64,000 bases of DNA from Phenylobacterium hankyongense (GTDB lineage Bacteria; Pseudomonadota; Alphaproteobacteria; Caulobacterales; Caulobacteraceae): the NCBI RefSeq assembly GCF_003254505.1, contig NZ_QFYP01000001.1:1348001-1412000 (forward strand). Direction: 5' to 3'. Below, piece after piece: positions 7,973 to 16,476 of this stretch. Position 1 is the stretch's first letter, and every line of letters starts with the position of its first letter. The notes under the pieces are model-generated. The model did not search any database and was not told the origin of the DNA. It saw nothing but the letters and a program-made list of their open reading frames with translations. The translations under genes and the position numbers were made by a program.

Positions 7973-9411
7973 CAGAAGCGGAAATACAGGAAGGGGTTGA
8001 GGCTGGAGCCCGCCAGCCGCGCCACGCTCAGCACCAGCCCGCCGATCATCAGGGCGGTGGAGAGCACGTGCACCCCGTGGGTGTCCAGCCGCGCCGGCAG
8101 GTGGGCGGAGGGCTGCAGCCGCACCACCCGCAGCCGCTCGCAGAGCCACGGGAACAGCGGAAAGGCGAACAGGGCGCCCAGCACCAGGGCCGCCGCCGCC
8201 TCGTTGTCCAGCAGGCGGGCGAGGGCCACGTCGGGCAGATGCCGGCCGCCGAAGTCGGCCATCGCCTGCCAGTAGGCGACGGCGTGGGTCAGGTCGCTGG
8301 CCCGGAACAGCACCCAGCCCAGCAGGACGGCGAGCAGGGCGTAGGCGTGGCCGACGGGTCTGGGCGCGCGGTCCAGGGCCTTGCCGAGGCCGAACCGCTC
8401 CGCGAGCAGGAAGGCGCCGTGATAGAGGCCCCAGACGATGAAGTTCCACGCCGCGCCGTGCCAGAAGCCGGTGAGCAGGAAGACGATGAGCAGGTTGCGG
8501 ACGGTCTTCAGGTTGCCGCCGCGGTTGCCGCCCAAGGGGATGTAGACGTAGTCGCGGAACCAGGACGACAGCGAGATGTGCCAGCGCCGCCAGAACTCGG
8601 TGAGCGAGCGCGACGCATAGGGGTAGTCGAAGTTCTTCGGGTAGGTGAAGCCCAGCATGAAGGCCAGGCCGATGGCCATGTTGGAGTAGCCGCAGAAGTC
8701 GAAATAGATCTGCAGCATGTAGGCGAAGGCGCCCAGCCAGGCGGTGGGGGCGCCGAGCGCCCCGGACGCGAGGCCGAAGGCGTGGTCGGCCAGCGGCGCG
8801 ACGGTGTTGGCGATCAGCACCTTCTGGGCCAGGCCGACGATGAAATACTGGATCCCCAGCCCTGTCTGGCCCGAGCGGCGGCGGTCGGCGTGCAACTCGT
8901 CGCGGATCGCGGCGTAGCGGACGATGGGGCCGGCGATCAGGTGCGGGAACATCAGGATGTAGGCGGCGAAGCGGGTGAGGCCGCGCTCGGCCCGCACCGC
9001 GCCGGTGTGGACGTCGGCCACGTAGCTGATCAGCTGGAAGGTGAAGAAGGAGATGCCCAGCGGCAGTGCCAGGCGGACCTCCGGGAGCGGCGCGCCCGGC
9101 AGGACCGCGTTGAGGTTATGGGCCAGGAAGCCGGCGTATTTGAAGAAGCCCAGCACCGACAGGTCGAGGACGACCAGGGCGATCAGCCCCGCGCGGCGTC
9201 GGTCGGCTGCGGTCTGGCGGTCGATCCAGCGGGCGCCGGTGTAGTTGGCGACGATCAGCGCCCCCAGCAGCAGGACGTAGGCGCCCTCGCCCCAGACGTA
9301 GAAGGCGGCGCTGCCGGCCAGCAGCGCGCCGGTCCGCCAGCCGCTCAGGTAGTAGCCGAGCAGGAAGACGGGCAGGAAATAGAAGATGAAGATGATGGAG
9401 CTGAACAGCAT
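7972..9411 (-). CDS. MBOAT-family O-acyltransferase (AlgI-like)
   Basis: 479 residues with about 11 hydrophobic segments. MBOAT signatures are present: SLTEFWRRWHISLSSWFRDY, YIPLGGNRGG, and the catalytic-histidine region GFWHGAAWNFIVWGLYHG. AlgI/DltB-type proteins move acetyl groups from cytosolic acetyl-CoA across the membrane to a periplasmic transferase, here presumably the coupled SGNH-RTX protein. The start ATG at 9411 gives the typical N-terminus MLFSSIIFIFYFLPVFLLGY. No glycosyltransferase, polymerase or alginate-pathway gene lies nearby, so the polysaccharide acceptor is unknown. Confidence 0.93.
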   Translation of the reverse strand: MLFSSIIFIFYFLPVFLLGYYLSGWRTGALLAGSAAFYVWGEGAYVLLLGALIVANYTGARWIDRQTAADRRRAGLIALVVLDLSVLGFFKYAGFLAHNLNAVLPGAPLPEVRLALPLGISFFTFQLISYVADVHTGAVRAERGLTRFAAYILMFPHLIAGPIVRYAAIRDELHADRRRSGQTGLGIQYFIVGLAQKVLIANTVAPLADHAFGLASGALGAPTAWLGAFAYMLQIYFDFCGYSNMAIGLAFMLGFTYPKNFDYPYASRSLTEFWRRWHISLSSWFRDYVYIPLGGNRGGNLKTVRNLLIVFLLTGFWHGAAWNFIVWGLYHGAFLLAERFGLGKALDRAPRPVGHAYALLAVLLGWVLFRASDLTHAVAYWQAMADFGGRHLPDVALARLLDNEAAAALVLGALFAFPLFPWLCERLRVVRLQPSAHLPARLDTHGVHVLSTALMIGGLVLSVARLAGSSLNPFLYFRF

Positions 9412-9498
9412 CGCCCGGCACGGTCGCTCCGCGCCCCCCCGCGGCGCGATTGAGAGGCGGCACCATGGAAGGCTTCGGGGCGCCGGGACAAGTCGCCT

Positions 9499-10314
9499 TT
9501 AGTTCAGCCGAAGCCTGACCCGCTCGCGCGTCGCGCGGGCGGCGAGCGCCGCGCCGCCGTCCAGGGTGGTGGCGCGCGCCAGGGCCTCCAGCGCGCCGGC
9601 CAGGGCGCCCTGACCCTCGCGGGCGGCGGCGACGTCCAGCCACGGGCGGTGGTCGTTGGGGTCGAGCAGGGCGCGGCGCAGGGCGGCGCGCTCGGCGCGG
9701 GCGTAGTCGCGCACGGCGCTGGCGCGGGCGAAGATGGTGTTCTGCAGGCGCACCAGCACCGCGCGGTCGCTGACCGGGGCCATCAGCCGGTCGAGCCGGT
9801 CGGCGACGTTGGGCGTCAGGCCGGCGTGCAGCGCCCGGCGGGTGAGCTCCGATGGCAGCACGACGCGGCCCTCGCTGAACGGATCGAGCGCCAGCGGGCC
9901 TTCCTCGGTCTCGATGCGCAGCAGGAAGTGACCAGGAAAGTCGACGCCCTGCAGGGTCAGGCCGCATTTGCGCGCCGCGTGCAGGTAGAAGACCCCCAGC
10001 GCCACCGCCAGGCCCTTGCGCCGCTCGGTCACGGAGATGATGTCGGCGTTCTCCGGCGACTCGTAGGTGAACAGGTCCCCGCCCAGCCCGAGGTCGCCGG
10101 CCATCACCTCGGCCAGCGCCTCCTCGGCGCTCTCGCGCTTCAGGCGCTGCGACAGGTGCTGGACGCCGGACGCGCCCAGGTCGCGGGCGGCCTGCGGGTC
10201 CCGGCTGGGGTCCTCGTGGATGGCGCAGGCGATGGCGGCCTCCAGCAGCGGGAAATCCCCGTCGGTGGCGGCCCCGGCGTCCAGCAGCAGTTCCTCGGCG
10301 TCCTCGCGATTCAT
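9499..10314 (-). CDS. SirB1 / transglutaminase-like family protein with tetratricopeptide-like C-terminus
   Basis: 271 residues. The central part (about 30-170) matches the SirB1 N-terminal family: RRKGLAVALGVFYLHAARKC, then VDFPGHFLLRIETEEGPLAL and DPFSEGRVVL, which is the usual arrangement of the inactive transglutaminase-like fold. Residues about 190-265 are helical and repeat-like (RAALRRALLDPNDHRPWLDV). E. coli relatives are uncharacterised. It is cytosolic by prediction and lies between yraN and the acetyltransferase pair on the same strand, 34 bp after the end of yraN. Confidence 0.85.
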   Translation of the reverse strand: MNREDAEELLLDAGAATDGDFPLLEAAIACAIHEDPSRDPQAARDLGASGVQHLSQRLKRESAEEALAEVMAGDLGLGGDLFTYESPENADIISVTERRKGLAVALGVFYLHAARKCGLTLQGVDFPGHFLLRIETEEGPLALDPFSEGRVVLPSELTRRALHAGLTPNVADRLDRLMAPVSDRAVLVRLQNTIFARASAVRDYARAERAALRRALLDPNDHRPWLDVAAAREGQGALAGALEALARATTLDGGAALAARATRERVRLRLN

Positions 10315-10348
10315 TCCCGATCCATCGTGGATGAGCCCATGGGCGCGC

Positions 10349-10735
10349 TCAGCCGCCCTTCCACGCGTCGGGAATATGCCTAGGAAGCCGGCCGGGCGCG
10401 AGAGCCATCAGGTCGAGGCGAACCGCCGCACCCACCAGCCGCGGGCGCCGCGACGCCAGCATGGCGCCGGCGCGCCGCAGGCGATCGCGCTGGTCGAAGG
10501 TCACCGCCTCCAGCGCCGAGGCGAGGTTGGCCCGGCGCTTGACCTCGACCACCGCCAGCACCTGCCCGCGCAGGGCCAACAGGTCGATCTCCGCCTGCGG
10601 GGTCTTCAGGCGGAAGCCGAGGATCCGGTAGCCCTTGGCCATCAGCCAGACCGCCGCCACCACCTCGCTGCGCCGCCCGGCCAGGCGCGCCGCTGCGCCG
10701 CGGGCCGCACGGGCGGCTGCCTTCGCCCCGCTCAC
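10349..10735 (-). CDS. yraN: YraN/UPF0102 family endonuclease-like protein
   Basis: 128 residues, family length. It has a restriction-endonuclease-like core: AAVWLMAKGYRILGFRLKTP, then QAEIDLLALRGQVLAVVEVK, with the E-x(n)-D-x(n)-ExK metal-site pattern and the downstream ALEAVTFDQRDRL helix. The function is unproven; it is very often linked to rsmI, as here, where the start overlaps the rsmI stop by 4 nt, indicating translational coupling. Confidence 0.92.
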   Translation of the reverse strand: MSGAKAAARAARGAAARLAGRRSEVVAAVWLMAKGYRILGFRLKTPQAEIDLLALRGQVLAVVEVKRRANLASALEAVTFDQRDRLRRAGAMLASRRPRLVGAAVRLDLMALAPGRLPRHIPDAWKGG

Positions 10736-11601
10736 CCCGGGCTCTTCAGGCTCATGGCGCGCCGATAGAGGTCGCGGCGCGGCAGGCCCAGCGCCTTGGC
10801 GACCTCGGCGGCGGCCTCGGCGGGGCGCAGGCGGGTCAGCGCGTCGGCGAGCGCGGTGTCGACGTCGGCGGCGGTGGCCTCGGTCTCGCGGCCGGGGGCG
10901 ACCAGGATGACGATCTCGCCCTTCGGGGCGTCGAGCTTCGGGTCGGCCGCCAGCGTCGCCAGCGGGCCGCGGTAGATGGTCTCGTAGAGCTTGGTGAGCT
11001 CGCGGCAGACCACCGCCTCGCGGTCGCCGAGCACCGCGGCCATGTCGGCCAGGCTGGCGGCCAGCCGCGAGCCGCCCTCGAAGAACACCAGGGTGGCGCG
11101 CAGGCCGGCGAGCTCCTCCAGGAAGGTCCGCCGCGCGGCGCTCTTCGGCGGCGGGAAGCCGGCGAACAGGAAGCGGTCGGTGGGCAGGCCCGCCGCGGAA
11201 AGCCCGGCCAGCAGGGCCGAGGCGCCCGGGATCGGGAACACGGGGAAGCCCTCCGCGGCCGCCTCGCGGACCAGCCGGTAGCCGGGATCGGAGACCAGCG
11301 GCGTGCCGGCGTCGGAGACCAGCGCCACGCGCTTGCCCTCGGCAAGCGCGGCCATGGCGCGCGGCCGGGTCTGTTCGGCCCCATGCTCGTCGTAGCGGGC
11401 GAGCTTGGCCGAGAGGCCGTAGGCGGCCAGCAGCTTGCCGGTCACCCGGGTGTCCTCGGCCAGCACCAGGTCGGCGGCGGCCAACACGTCGAGGGCCCGC
11501 AGGGTGATGTCGCGCAGGTTGCCGATCGGCGTGGCGACCACATAGAGGCCGGGCGCCAGCGGGGCGTCGTCGAGGGCGGGAGTCGGGAGGGCGCGGGCCA
11601 T
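10732..11601 (-). CDS. rsmI: 16S rRNA (cytidine(1402)-2'-O)-methyltransferase
   Basis: 289 residues. The tetrapyrrole-methylase fold is clear: GLYVVATPIGNLRDITLRAL, LVLAEDTRVTGKLLAAYGLS, ALVSDAGTPLVSDPGYRLVR and FPIPGASALLAGLSAAGLPT. RsmI methylates the ribose of C1402 in the 30S decoding centre using SAM. The C-terminal helical domain (TRLRPAEAAAEVAKALGL) is complete. It is coupled to yraN by a 4-nt overlap and starts 17 nt after the end of hemW. Confidence 0.97.
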   Translation of the reverse strand: MARALPTPALDDAPLAPGLYVVATPIGNLRDITLRALDVLAAADLVLAEDTRVTGKLLAAYGLSAKLARYDEHGAEQTRPRAMAALAEGKRVALVSDAGTPLVSDPGYRLVREAAAEGFPVFPIPGASALLAGLSAAGLPTDRFLFAGFPPPKSAARRTFLEELAGLRATLVFFEGGSRLAASLADMAAVLGDREAVVCRELTKLYETIYRGPLATLAADPKLDAPKGEIVILVAPGRETEATAADVDTALADALTRLRPAEAAAEVAKALGLPRRDLYRRAMSLKSPG

Positions 11602-11618
11602 GGCGGAGGGTTCGCCGG

Positions 11619-12785
11619 TCAGGCGTCCAAAGGCAAGGCCTGGAGGATCAGCTCCGCCGTGAGCCGGTCCAGCACCAGCCGGCCGGCCGCGGTGGCGCGC
11701 AGGCGCTCCGGGTCGTCGGCGAGCAGGCCGAGCGCGGTCAGGTCGGCGACCTGGGCGGCGGGGATGCCCAGCGCCGCCAGCTCGGCGCGCGGCACGCCCT
11801 CGGCGATCCGCAGGCCGCTCAGCAGCCGCTCCTCCGCGGCCTCGTGCGGGGTCAGGCGCTCGCGGTTCTCGAAGCCGAAGCCGGTCGCCGCCACCCGGGC
11901 GATGTAGTCCGCAGGCCGGTCCGCGGCCTGGGTGGCGTGCCGCGCGCCGTCGAGGGTGATCCGGCCGTGCGCGCCGGGGCCGGCGCCGACGTAGTCGTGG
12001 CCGCGCCAGTAGACGAGGTTGTGCCGCGAGCGGGCCGCCTCGCCGCGGGCGTGGTTGGAGACCTCGTAGGCGGCGAAGCCGGCGGCGCCGAGCACCGCCT
12101 GCGTCACCTCGAACAGCTCCGCGCCCAGGTCCGGGGCCGGCGGGGCGATGCGGCCGCGGCGCACGGCGCGGTCGAAGGCGGTGCCGGCCTCGATGGTCAG
12201 CTGGTAGGGCGAGACGTGCTCGGCGCCGAGGTCGATGGCGTGGGCCAGCTCCTCGGCCCAGGCGGCGGGCGTCTGGTCCGGGCGGGCGTAGATCAGGTCG
12301 ACGGACAGGCGCGGGAAGGTCCGCGCGGCCGTGCGGGCGGCGCGCACCGCGCTCGCGGCGTCATGATTGCGGCCGAGGAAGGCCAGGGCCTCGTCATGCA
12401 GCGACTGCAGGCCGAGCGACAGGCGGTTCACGCCGGCCGCGGCGAAGGCGGCGAAGCGGTCGGCCTCGGCGTCGGTGGGATTGGCCTCCAGGGTGACCTC
12501 GAGGTCGTGCGCAGGCGTCCACAGCCGCCGGGTGGTGGCGACGATCTCCGCCGCCCAGGCCGGGTCCATCAGCGAGGGCGTGCCGCCGCCCAGGAAGATC
12601 GAGGTCAGGGCGCGCGGCCCGGTCAGCGCCGCCTGCGCCTCCAGGTCGGCGACGATGGCGCGCGCCAGCGCGGCCTGTTCCTCGGTCCGGCCGCGGTCCT
12701 TGAAGACGTTGAAATCGCAGTAGGGGCAGATGCGCGCGCAGTAGGGCCAGTGGACATAGACCCCCAGCGGCGGGGGCGTGGTCAC
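11619..12785 (-). CDS. hemW: HemW-type radical SAM protein (heme chaperone, CPO-III-like)
   Basis: 388 residues. The N-terminus [20 protein letters not shown] carries the CxxxCxxC iron-sulfur motif with the following Phe typical of HemW. GGGTPSLM and the HemN C-terminal domain follow ([20 protein letters not shown]). HemW homologues bind heme and a 4Fe-4S cluster and act in heme delivery; they are often misannotated as coproporphyrinogen dehydrogenase. The GTG start at 12785 is chosen because it overlaps the rdgB stop by 4 nt (GTGA). Longer upstream frames are only the reverse reading of rdgB. Confidence 0.94.
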   Translation of the reverse strand: MTTPPPLGVYVHWPYCARICPYCDFNVFKDRGRTEEQAALARAIVADLEAQAALTGPRALTSIFLGGGTPSLMDPAWAAEIVATTRRLWTPAHDLEVTLEANPTDAEADRFAAFAAAGVNRLSLGLQSLHDEALAFLGRNHDAASAVRAARTAARTFPRLSVDLIYARPDQTPAAWAEELAHAIDLGAEHVSPYQLTIEAGTAFDRAVRRGRIAPPAPDLGAELFEVTQAVLGAAGFAAYEVSNHARGEAARSRHNLVYWRGHDYVGAGPGAHGRITLDGARHATQAADRPADYIARVAATGFGFENRERLTPHEAAEERLLSGLRIAEGVPRAELAALGIPAAQVADLTALGLLADDPERLRATAAGRLVLDRLTAELILQALPLDA

Positions 12786-13381
12786 AGAAGCGCGGCCTTC
12801 AGCTTGGCGAAGGCCCGGGCGCGGTGGCTCATGGCGTCCTTCGCCTGCGGGTCCATCTCGCCGAAGGTCTCCGTGCGGCCGTCGGGCACGAAGATCGGGT
12901 CGTAGCCGAAGCCGCGGTCGCCGCGCGGTGGGAAGGCGAGGGCGCCGTCGACGCGGCCTTCCACCACCACGGCCGGGCCGTCCGGCCAGGCGACGGCGAG
13001 GGCGCAGGTGAACCAGGCGGCGAGGTCTTCGGTCTCCGCCTCCTCCAGCCGCTGCTCGACCTTCTTCATGGCGTCGGCGAAGTCGCGGCCCGGCCCCGCC
13101 CAGCGGGCGGAGTAGATCCCCGGCGCGCCGTCGAGGGCGGCCACCGACAGGCCGGAGTCGTCGGCCAGCGCCACCAGGCCGCTGGCGTCGGCGGCGGCGC
13201 GGGCCTTGAGCAGGGCGTTGCCGACGAAGGTCATCTCGGTTTCGTCGGGCTCGGGCAGGGCGAGGTCGCCGGCGGTGACCAGCTGGAAACGGTTCTCGAG
13301 GATCTCCGCCAGCTCGCGGGCCTTGCCCGGATTGTGGGTGGCGACGACCAGCTTGGCGCCGGGCTCGAGCTTGAGGGCCAT
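12782..13381 (-). CDS. rdgB: RdgB/HAM1 family non-canonical purine NTP pyrophosphatase
   Basis: 199 residues from the ATG at 13381, which has a GGAG ribosome site 8 nt upstream; a longer in-frame start lacks this. Motifs: [75 protein letters not shown] and the C-terminal [12 protein letters not shown] with [10 protein letters not shown]. It hydrolyses ITP, XTP and dITP to monophosphates, keeping deaminated purines out of nucleic acids. It heads the rdgB-hemW-rsmI-yraN strand run and shares its upstream region with the small membrane peptide gene. Confidence 0.97.
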   Translation of the reverse strand: MALKLEPGAKLVVATHNPGKARELAEILENRFQLVTAGDLALPEPDETEMTFVGNALLKARAAADASGLVALADDSGLSVAALDGAPGIYSARWAGPGRDFADAMKKVEQRLEEAETEDLAAWFTCALAVAWPDGPAVVVEGRVDGALAFPPRGDRGFGYDPIFVPDGRTETFGEMDPQAKDAMSHRARAFAKLKAALL

Positions 13382-13444
13382 GCCTATCACTCCGACTGGG
13401 GCGGGTGACCATAACGCCCGCGCGCCCTGTTGCATTGCAAAAGT

Positions 13445-13467
13445 TTAATATCGTTACTCGATATTAA
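13445..13467. promoter_or_regulatory. 23-bp palindromic operator in an AT-rich divergent intergenic region
   Basis: TTAATATCG-TTACT-CGATATTAA: two perfect 9-bp arms with a 5-nt centre, in an island far more A/T-rich than its surroundings, between divergent rdgB and the 35-residue peptide gene. A TTGATC at 13469-13474 and TATTGA at 13492-13497, 17 nt apart, could form the plus-strand promoter just downstream. The symmetry suggests a dimeric repressor or activator. The regulator is unknown; the HTH protein at 14301-14543 is one candidate. Confidence 0.6.
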
Positions 13468-13574
13468 TTTGATCGAGAAACGATGTGGCCATATTGATCA
13501 TCGGCATCGGGACGCCACGTCGTTCCACCCACATGCCGCAGCGCAACATAGCGCTGCCGGACAGGAGACCAAAG

Positions 13575-13682
13575 ATGTTCGCTTCGATGATGACCGCTTT
13601 CGACCGCCTGGCCCTGACCTTCTTCCTGGTCCTGGCCGCCACCCCGATCCTGGCAGTCGCCGCCGCCGGCACGATCCACTAG
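13575..13682 (+). CDS. 35-residue single-span membrane peptide
   Basis: ATG at 13575 with an AGGAGA ribosome site 7 nt upstream. It encodes 35 residues: a short amphipathic start (MFASMMTAFDRLA), one transmembrane helix (LTFFLVLAATPILAVAAAG) and TIH at the end. A strong hairpin terminator follows 26 nt after the stop, so the transcript is a small self-contained unit behind the palindromic operator. No known family is assigned. Confidence 0.65.
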   Translation: MFASMMTAFDRLALTFFLVLAATPILAVAAAGTIH

Positions 13683-13708
13683 GCTGCGGCCCGTGGGGTC
13701 TGTCCAGA

Positions 13709-13740
13709 CCCGCCCCGGCCGACGAGGCCGAGGCGGGTTT
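13709..13740 (+). terminator. Rho-independent terminator after the small membrane peptide gene
   Basis: CCCGCCCCGGCC-GACGA-GGCCGAGGCGGG pairs over 12 positions with one mismatch and is followed by TTT. It separates the peptide gene from the DUF2975 gene, though read-through is possible. Confidence 0.7.
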
Positions 13741-13758
13741 CGGCATGGAGGGGTCAAG

Positions 13759-14286
13759 ATGCGCGCCTTGGGTCCGGGTTCGGTTTCCAGCTTCCTTAAG
13801 GTCATCCTCGACGTGGTCTACGCCGCGCTGGTGATCGGGGTGGCGGCGGCGGGGCTGATGACGCTGCTGGCGCTGCTGTTCAGCTTCAATCCCGACCTGA
13901 TGGCCAAGGTCTCGTTCAGGCCCGACGGCGTCGACCTCGCCAACCGCGGCCCGGTGCTGGCCGGCGGCCTGCTGGCGGCGGCGCTCTACATGGGCGGGGT
14001 GCTGATCATCATCGGCGCGCTGCGCCGGATCTTCGTGACCCTGACCGCCGGCGACCCCTTCCATCCGGACAACGTCGCCCGCCTGCGGCTGATCGGCGTC
14101 ATGCTGGCCGCCCTCGAGCTTGGCCGCTACGTGGTCTGGGGGATCGGCAACTGGATGCCCTGGGTCAAGCGGGTGGACTCCAACTTCAGCCTCACCGCCT
14201 GGTTCTCGGTGCTGGTGGTCTTCGTGCTCGCGGAGGTGTTCCGCGAAGGCGCGCGCCTGCGCCGCGAAGCCGAACTGACCATCTAG
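13759..14286 (+). CDS. DUF2975-type membrane protein
   Basis: 175 residues from the ATG at 13759, which has GGAGGGG before it; an upstream GTG at 13693 would lie before the terminator. Four transmembrane helices are seen: VVYAALVIGVAAAGLMTLLA, VLAGGLLAAALYMGGVLIII, a helix around GVMLAALELGRYVVWGIGN, and FSVLVVFVLAEVF. The loop GDPFHPDNVARLRLIGVMLA matches the conserved DUF2975 segment. These proteins are typically paired with a small YozG-like HTH regulator, as here 14 bp downstream. The function is unknown; membrane-linked control of the HTH partner is often supposed. Confidence 0.85.
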   Translation: MRALGPGSVSSFLKVILDVVYAALVIGVAAAGLMTLLALLFSFNPDLMAKVSFRPDGVDLANRGPVLAGGLLAAALYMGGVLIIIGALRRIFVTLTAGDPFHPDNVARLRLIGVMLAALELGRYVVWGIGNWMPWVKRVDSNFSLTAWFSVLVVFVLAEVFREGARLRREAELTI

Positions 14287-14300
14287 GAACGCCGCAACAG

Positions 14301-14543
14301 ATGCCGATCCGCGTCCACCTCGACCGCGTGCTGCTGGAGCGGCGCATGTCGCTCACCGAACTGGCCGACCGGGTCGGTGTGACCATCGCCAACCTGTCGA
14401 TCCTGAAGACCGGCAAGGCCCGGGCGGTGCGGTTCTCGACCCTGGCCGCCCTCTGCCGCGAGCTCGACTGCCAGCCGGGCGACCTGCTGCTCTACGAGCC
14501 CGGCCCCGCCGACGAGCCGCCCGACGAGGATGAGGAGGCGTAG
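14301..14543 (+). CDS. YozG-like HTH (Cro/C1-type) regulator
   Basis: 80 residues. The HTH covers residues 1-65: MPIRVHLDRVLLERRMSLTE, ELADRVGVTIANLSILKTGK and LAALCRELDCQPGDLLLYEP. The final residues are acidic (DEPPDEDEEA). This compact layout is the standard partner of DUF2975 proteins. It lies 14 bp after the DUF2975 stop, so the two are almost certainly co-transcribed. It may act on its own operon; the palindrome near 13.45 kb is a possible but unproven target. Confidence 0.88.
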   Translation: MPIRVHLDRVLLERRMSLTELADRVGVTIANLSILKTGKARAVRFSTLAALCRELDCQPGDLLLYEPGPADEPPDEDEEA

Positions 14544-14564
14544 CGGCGGAAAGAGCCGGCGACC

Positions 14565-15281
14565 TTAGCCGCCCGTCGCCTGCCGCTGGATCACGCACAG
14601 CTCGCCGATGCCCTTGCGGGCCAGCGAGAACAGCGATTCGAACTCGGCCTCGCTGAAGCCGCGCTTCTCGCCGGTGGCCTGGATCTCGACGATGTCGCCC
14701 TTGCCGGTCAGCACGAAGTTGGAATCCGCCTCGGCGTTGGAATCCTCTTCGTAGTCGAGGTCGAGCACCGGGGTCCCCTTGAACACCCCGCAGCTGATCG
14801 CCGCCACCTGGTCGAGGATCGGGTCGGTGGTGATCAGGCCTTCCTCCAGCATGTAGCGGGTGGCCAGGCGCAGGGCGACCCAGGCGCCGGTGATCGAGGC
14901 GGTGCGGGTGCCGCCGTCCGCCTGGATGACGTCGCAGTCCACCGAGATCTGCCGCTCGCCCAGCGCCTTGAGGTCGACGACGGCGCGCAGGGAGCGGCCG
15001 ATCAGCCGCTGGATCTCCTGGGTGCGGCCCGACTGCTTGCCCTGGGCGGCCTCGCGGCGGCCGCGGGTGTGGGTGGCGCGGGGCAGCATGCCGTACTCGG
15101 CGGTGACCCAGCCCTGGCCGCGGCCGCGCAGGAACGGCGGCACGCCTTCCTCGAGGCTGGCGGTCACCAGCACCTTGGTGTGGCCGCAGCTGATCAGGCA
15201 GGAGCCCTCCGCATAGCGGTTGACGCCGGTCTCCAGGGTAATGGGCCTCAGCGCGTCGGCGAGTCGTTCGGACGGGCGCAT
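14565..15281 (-). CDS. rph: Ribonuclease PH
   Basis: 238 residues, family length. Motifs: [74 protein letters not shown] and [20 protein letters not shown]. The catalytic Asp of [20 protein letters not shown] is present. It trims tRNA 3' ends phosphorolytically and forms a hexamer. It is divergent from hrcA with 75 bp between them, the usual alphaproteobacterial pairing. Confidence 0.97.
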   Translation of the reverse strand: MRPSERLADALRPITLETGVNRYAEGSCLISCGHTKVLVTASLEEGVPPFLRGRGQGWVTAEYGMLPRATHTRGRREAAQGKQSGRTQEIQRLIGRSLRAVVDLKALGERQISVDCDVIQADGGTRTASITGAWVALRLATRYMLEEGLITTDPILDQVAAISCGVFKGTPVLDLDYEEDSNAEADSNFVLTGKGDIVEIQATGEKRGFSEAEFESLFSLARKGIGELCVIQRQATGG

Positions 15282-15307
15282 GCGGTGGGCTCCTGAAGTG
15301 TCAGCGT

Positions 15308-15338
15308 CTTGCGCGGAAAGAGGCGGCGCTTATCCTAG
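15308..15338 (+). promoter_or_regulatory. Sigma-32 (RpoH)-type heat-shock promoter for hrcA-grpE
   Basis: CTTG at 15308, a 17-nt spacer, then CTTATCCTAG at 15329-15338 matches the alphaproteobacterial heat-shock consensus CTTG-N17-CYTATNTNNG at all but one fixed position. It is 18 nt before the hrcA start, implying a very short leader. No CIRCE inverted repeat (TTAGCACTC-N9-GAGTGCTAA) is present here, so control is probably by sigma-32 alone. Confidence 0.75.
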
Positions 15339-15356
15339 ATCGTTGAGGCCCAGTCC

Positions 15357-16457
15357 ATGGGCGCCCTGAGAAGCCCGCCGCACGCTGACGTGAGCACCCC
15401 CCTGTTCGTACCCGGGCCGTCGCTGGCCGAGCTCGACGAACGCGCCCGGGACATCTTCCGGCGCATCGTGGAGAGCTACCTCGAAACCGGCGAGCCGGTG
15501 GGGTCGCGGACGCTCTCCAAGACCGGGCTGTCGCTGTCGCCGGCCTCGATCCGCAACACCATGCAGGACCTCACCCACCTGGGGCTGCTGGGCGCGCCGC
15601 ACGTCAGCGCCGGGCGGCTGCCGACCCACGCCGGCCTGCGGCTGTTCGTCGACGGCCTGCTGGAGGTGGGCGACGTGGGCGAGGACGAGCGGCGCTCCAT
15701 CGAGGCGCGGCTGCACGCCCACGGCCGCAATTTCGAGGACGCGCTGAACGAGGCCAGCTCCATCCTCTCCGGCCTGGCCGGCGGGGCAGGGGTGGTGGTG
15801 ACGCCGATCCGCGACGCCGGGGTCAAGCACGTGGAGTTCGTCTCGCTGGGCGTCGAGCGGACCCTGGCGATCATGGTGTTCGCCGACGGCACGGTGGAGA
15901 ACCGGCTGATCCGGCTGCCGGCCGGGGTGACGCCCTCGGCGCTGACCGAGGCCTCCAACTTCCTCAACGCCCGCCTGCGCGGCCGCACCCTGGCGGAGGC
16001 CAAGGTTGACCTGCGCGCCGAGCTCGACCGCGCCAAGCGCGAGCTCAACGAGACCGCCGCGCGGCTGGTGGAGGACGGGCTGGCCGCCTGGGGCGGCGGC
16101 GAGGCGGAGGACCGGGCGCTGATCGTGCGCGGCCGCGCCAACCTGCTGGAGGAGCCGCAGGCCCGCGAGGACCTGGAGCGGGTGCGCTCGCTGTTCGACG
16201 ACCTGGAGCAGAAGGAGCAGCTGATCCAGCTGCTGGACGGCGTGCGCGAGGGGGCGGGCGTCCGCATCTTCATCGGCGCCGAAACCCGGCTGTTCTCGCT
16301 TTCGGGTTCCGCTGTCATCGCAGCCCCCTATATGACGGGCTCGCAACGCGTGGTGGGCGCGATCGGCGTGATCGGCCCTGCCCGTCTGAACTATGCCCGG
16401 ATCATTCCGTTGGTGGACTACACCGCCCGCGTGCTTGGCCGGGTGATGAACGCTTAA
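15357..16457 (+). CDS. hrcA: Heat-inducible transcription repressor HrcA
   Basis: 366 residues. The N-terminal winged helix includes [40 protein letters not shown] and [20 protein letters not shown]. The C-terminal HrcA core follows ([40 protein letters not shown]), ending [20 protein letters not shown]. HrcA represses groESL-type operons through CIRCE and is itself GroEL-dependent. It is followed by grpE after 19 bp. The ATG at 15357 follows a weak GAGG; an internal GTG about 11 codons later is an alternative. Confidence 0.96.
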   Translation: MGALRSPPHADVSTPLFVPGPSLAELDERARDIFRRIVESYLETGEPVGSRTLSKTGLSLSPASIRNTMQDLTHLGLLGAPHVSAGRLPTHAGLRLFVDGLLEVGDVGEDERRSIEARLHAHGRNFEDALNEASSILSGLAGGAGVVVTPIRDAGVKHVEFVSLGVERTLAIMVFADGTVENRLIRLPAGVTPSALTEASNFLNARLRGRTLAEAKVDLRAELDRAKRELNETAARLVEDGLAAWGGGEAEDRALIVRGRANLLEEPQAREDLERVRSLFDDLEQKEQLIQLLDGVREGAGVRIFIGAETRLFSLSGSAVIAAPYMTGSQRVVGAIGVIGPARLNYARIIPLVDYTARVLGRVMNA

Positions 16458-16476
16458 AGAGGCGCCGAGAGAAGAT

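Noticed and set aside
6305..8275. 656-codon plus-strand frame over the SGNH-RTX gene
   Set aside because: Shadow frame of the RTX and SGNH codons; the minus-strand proteins have clear domains.
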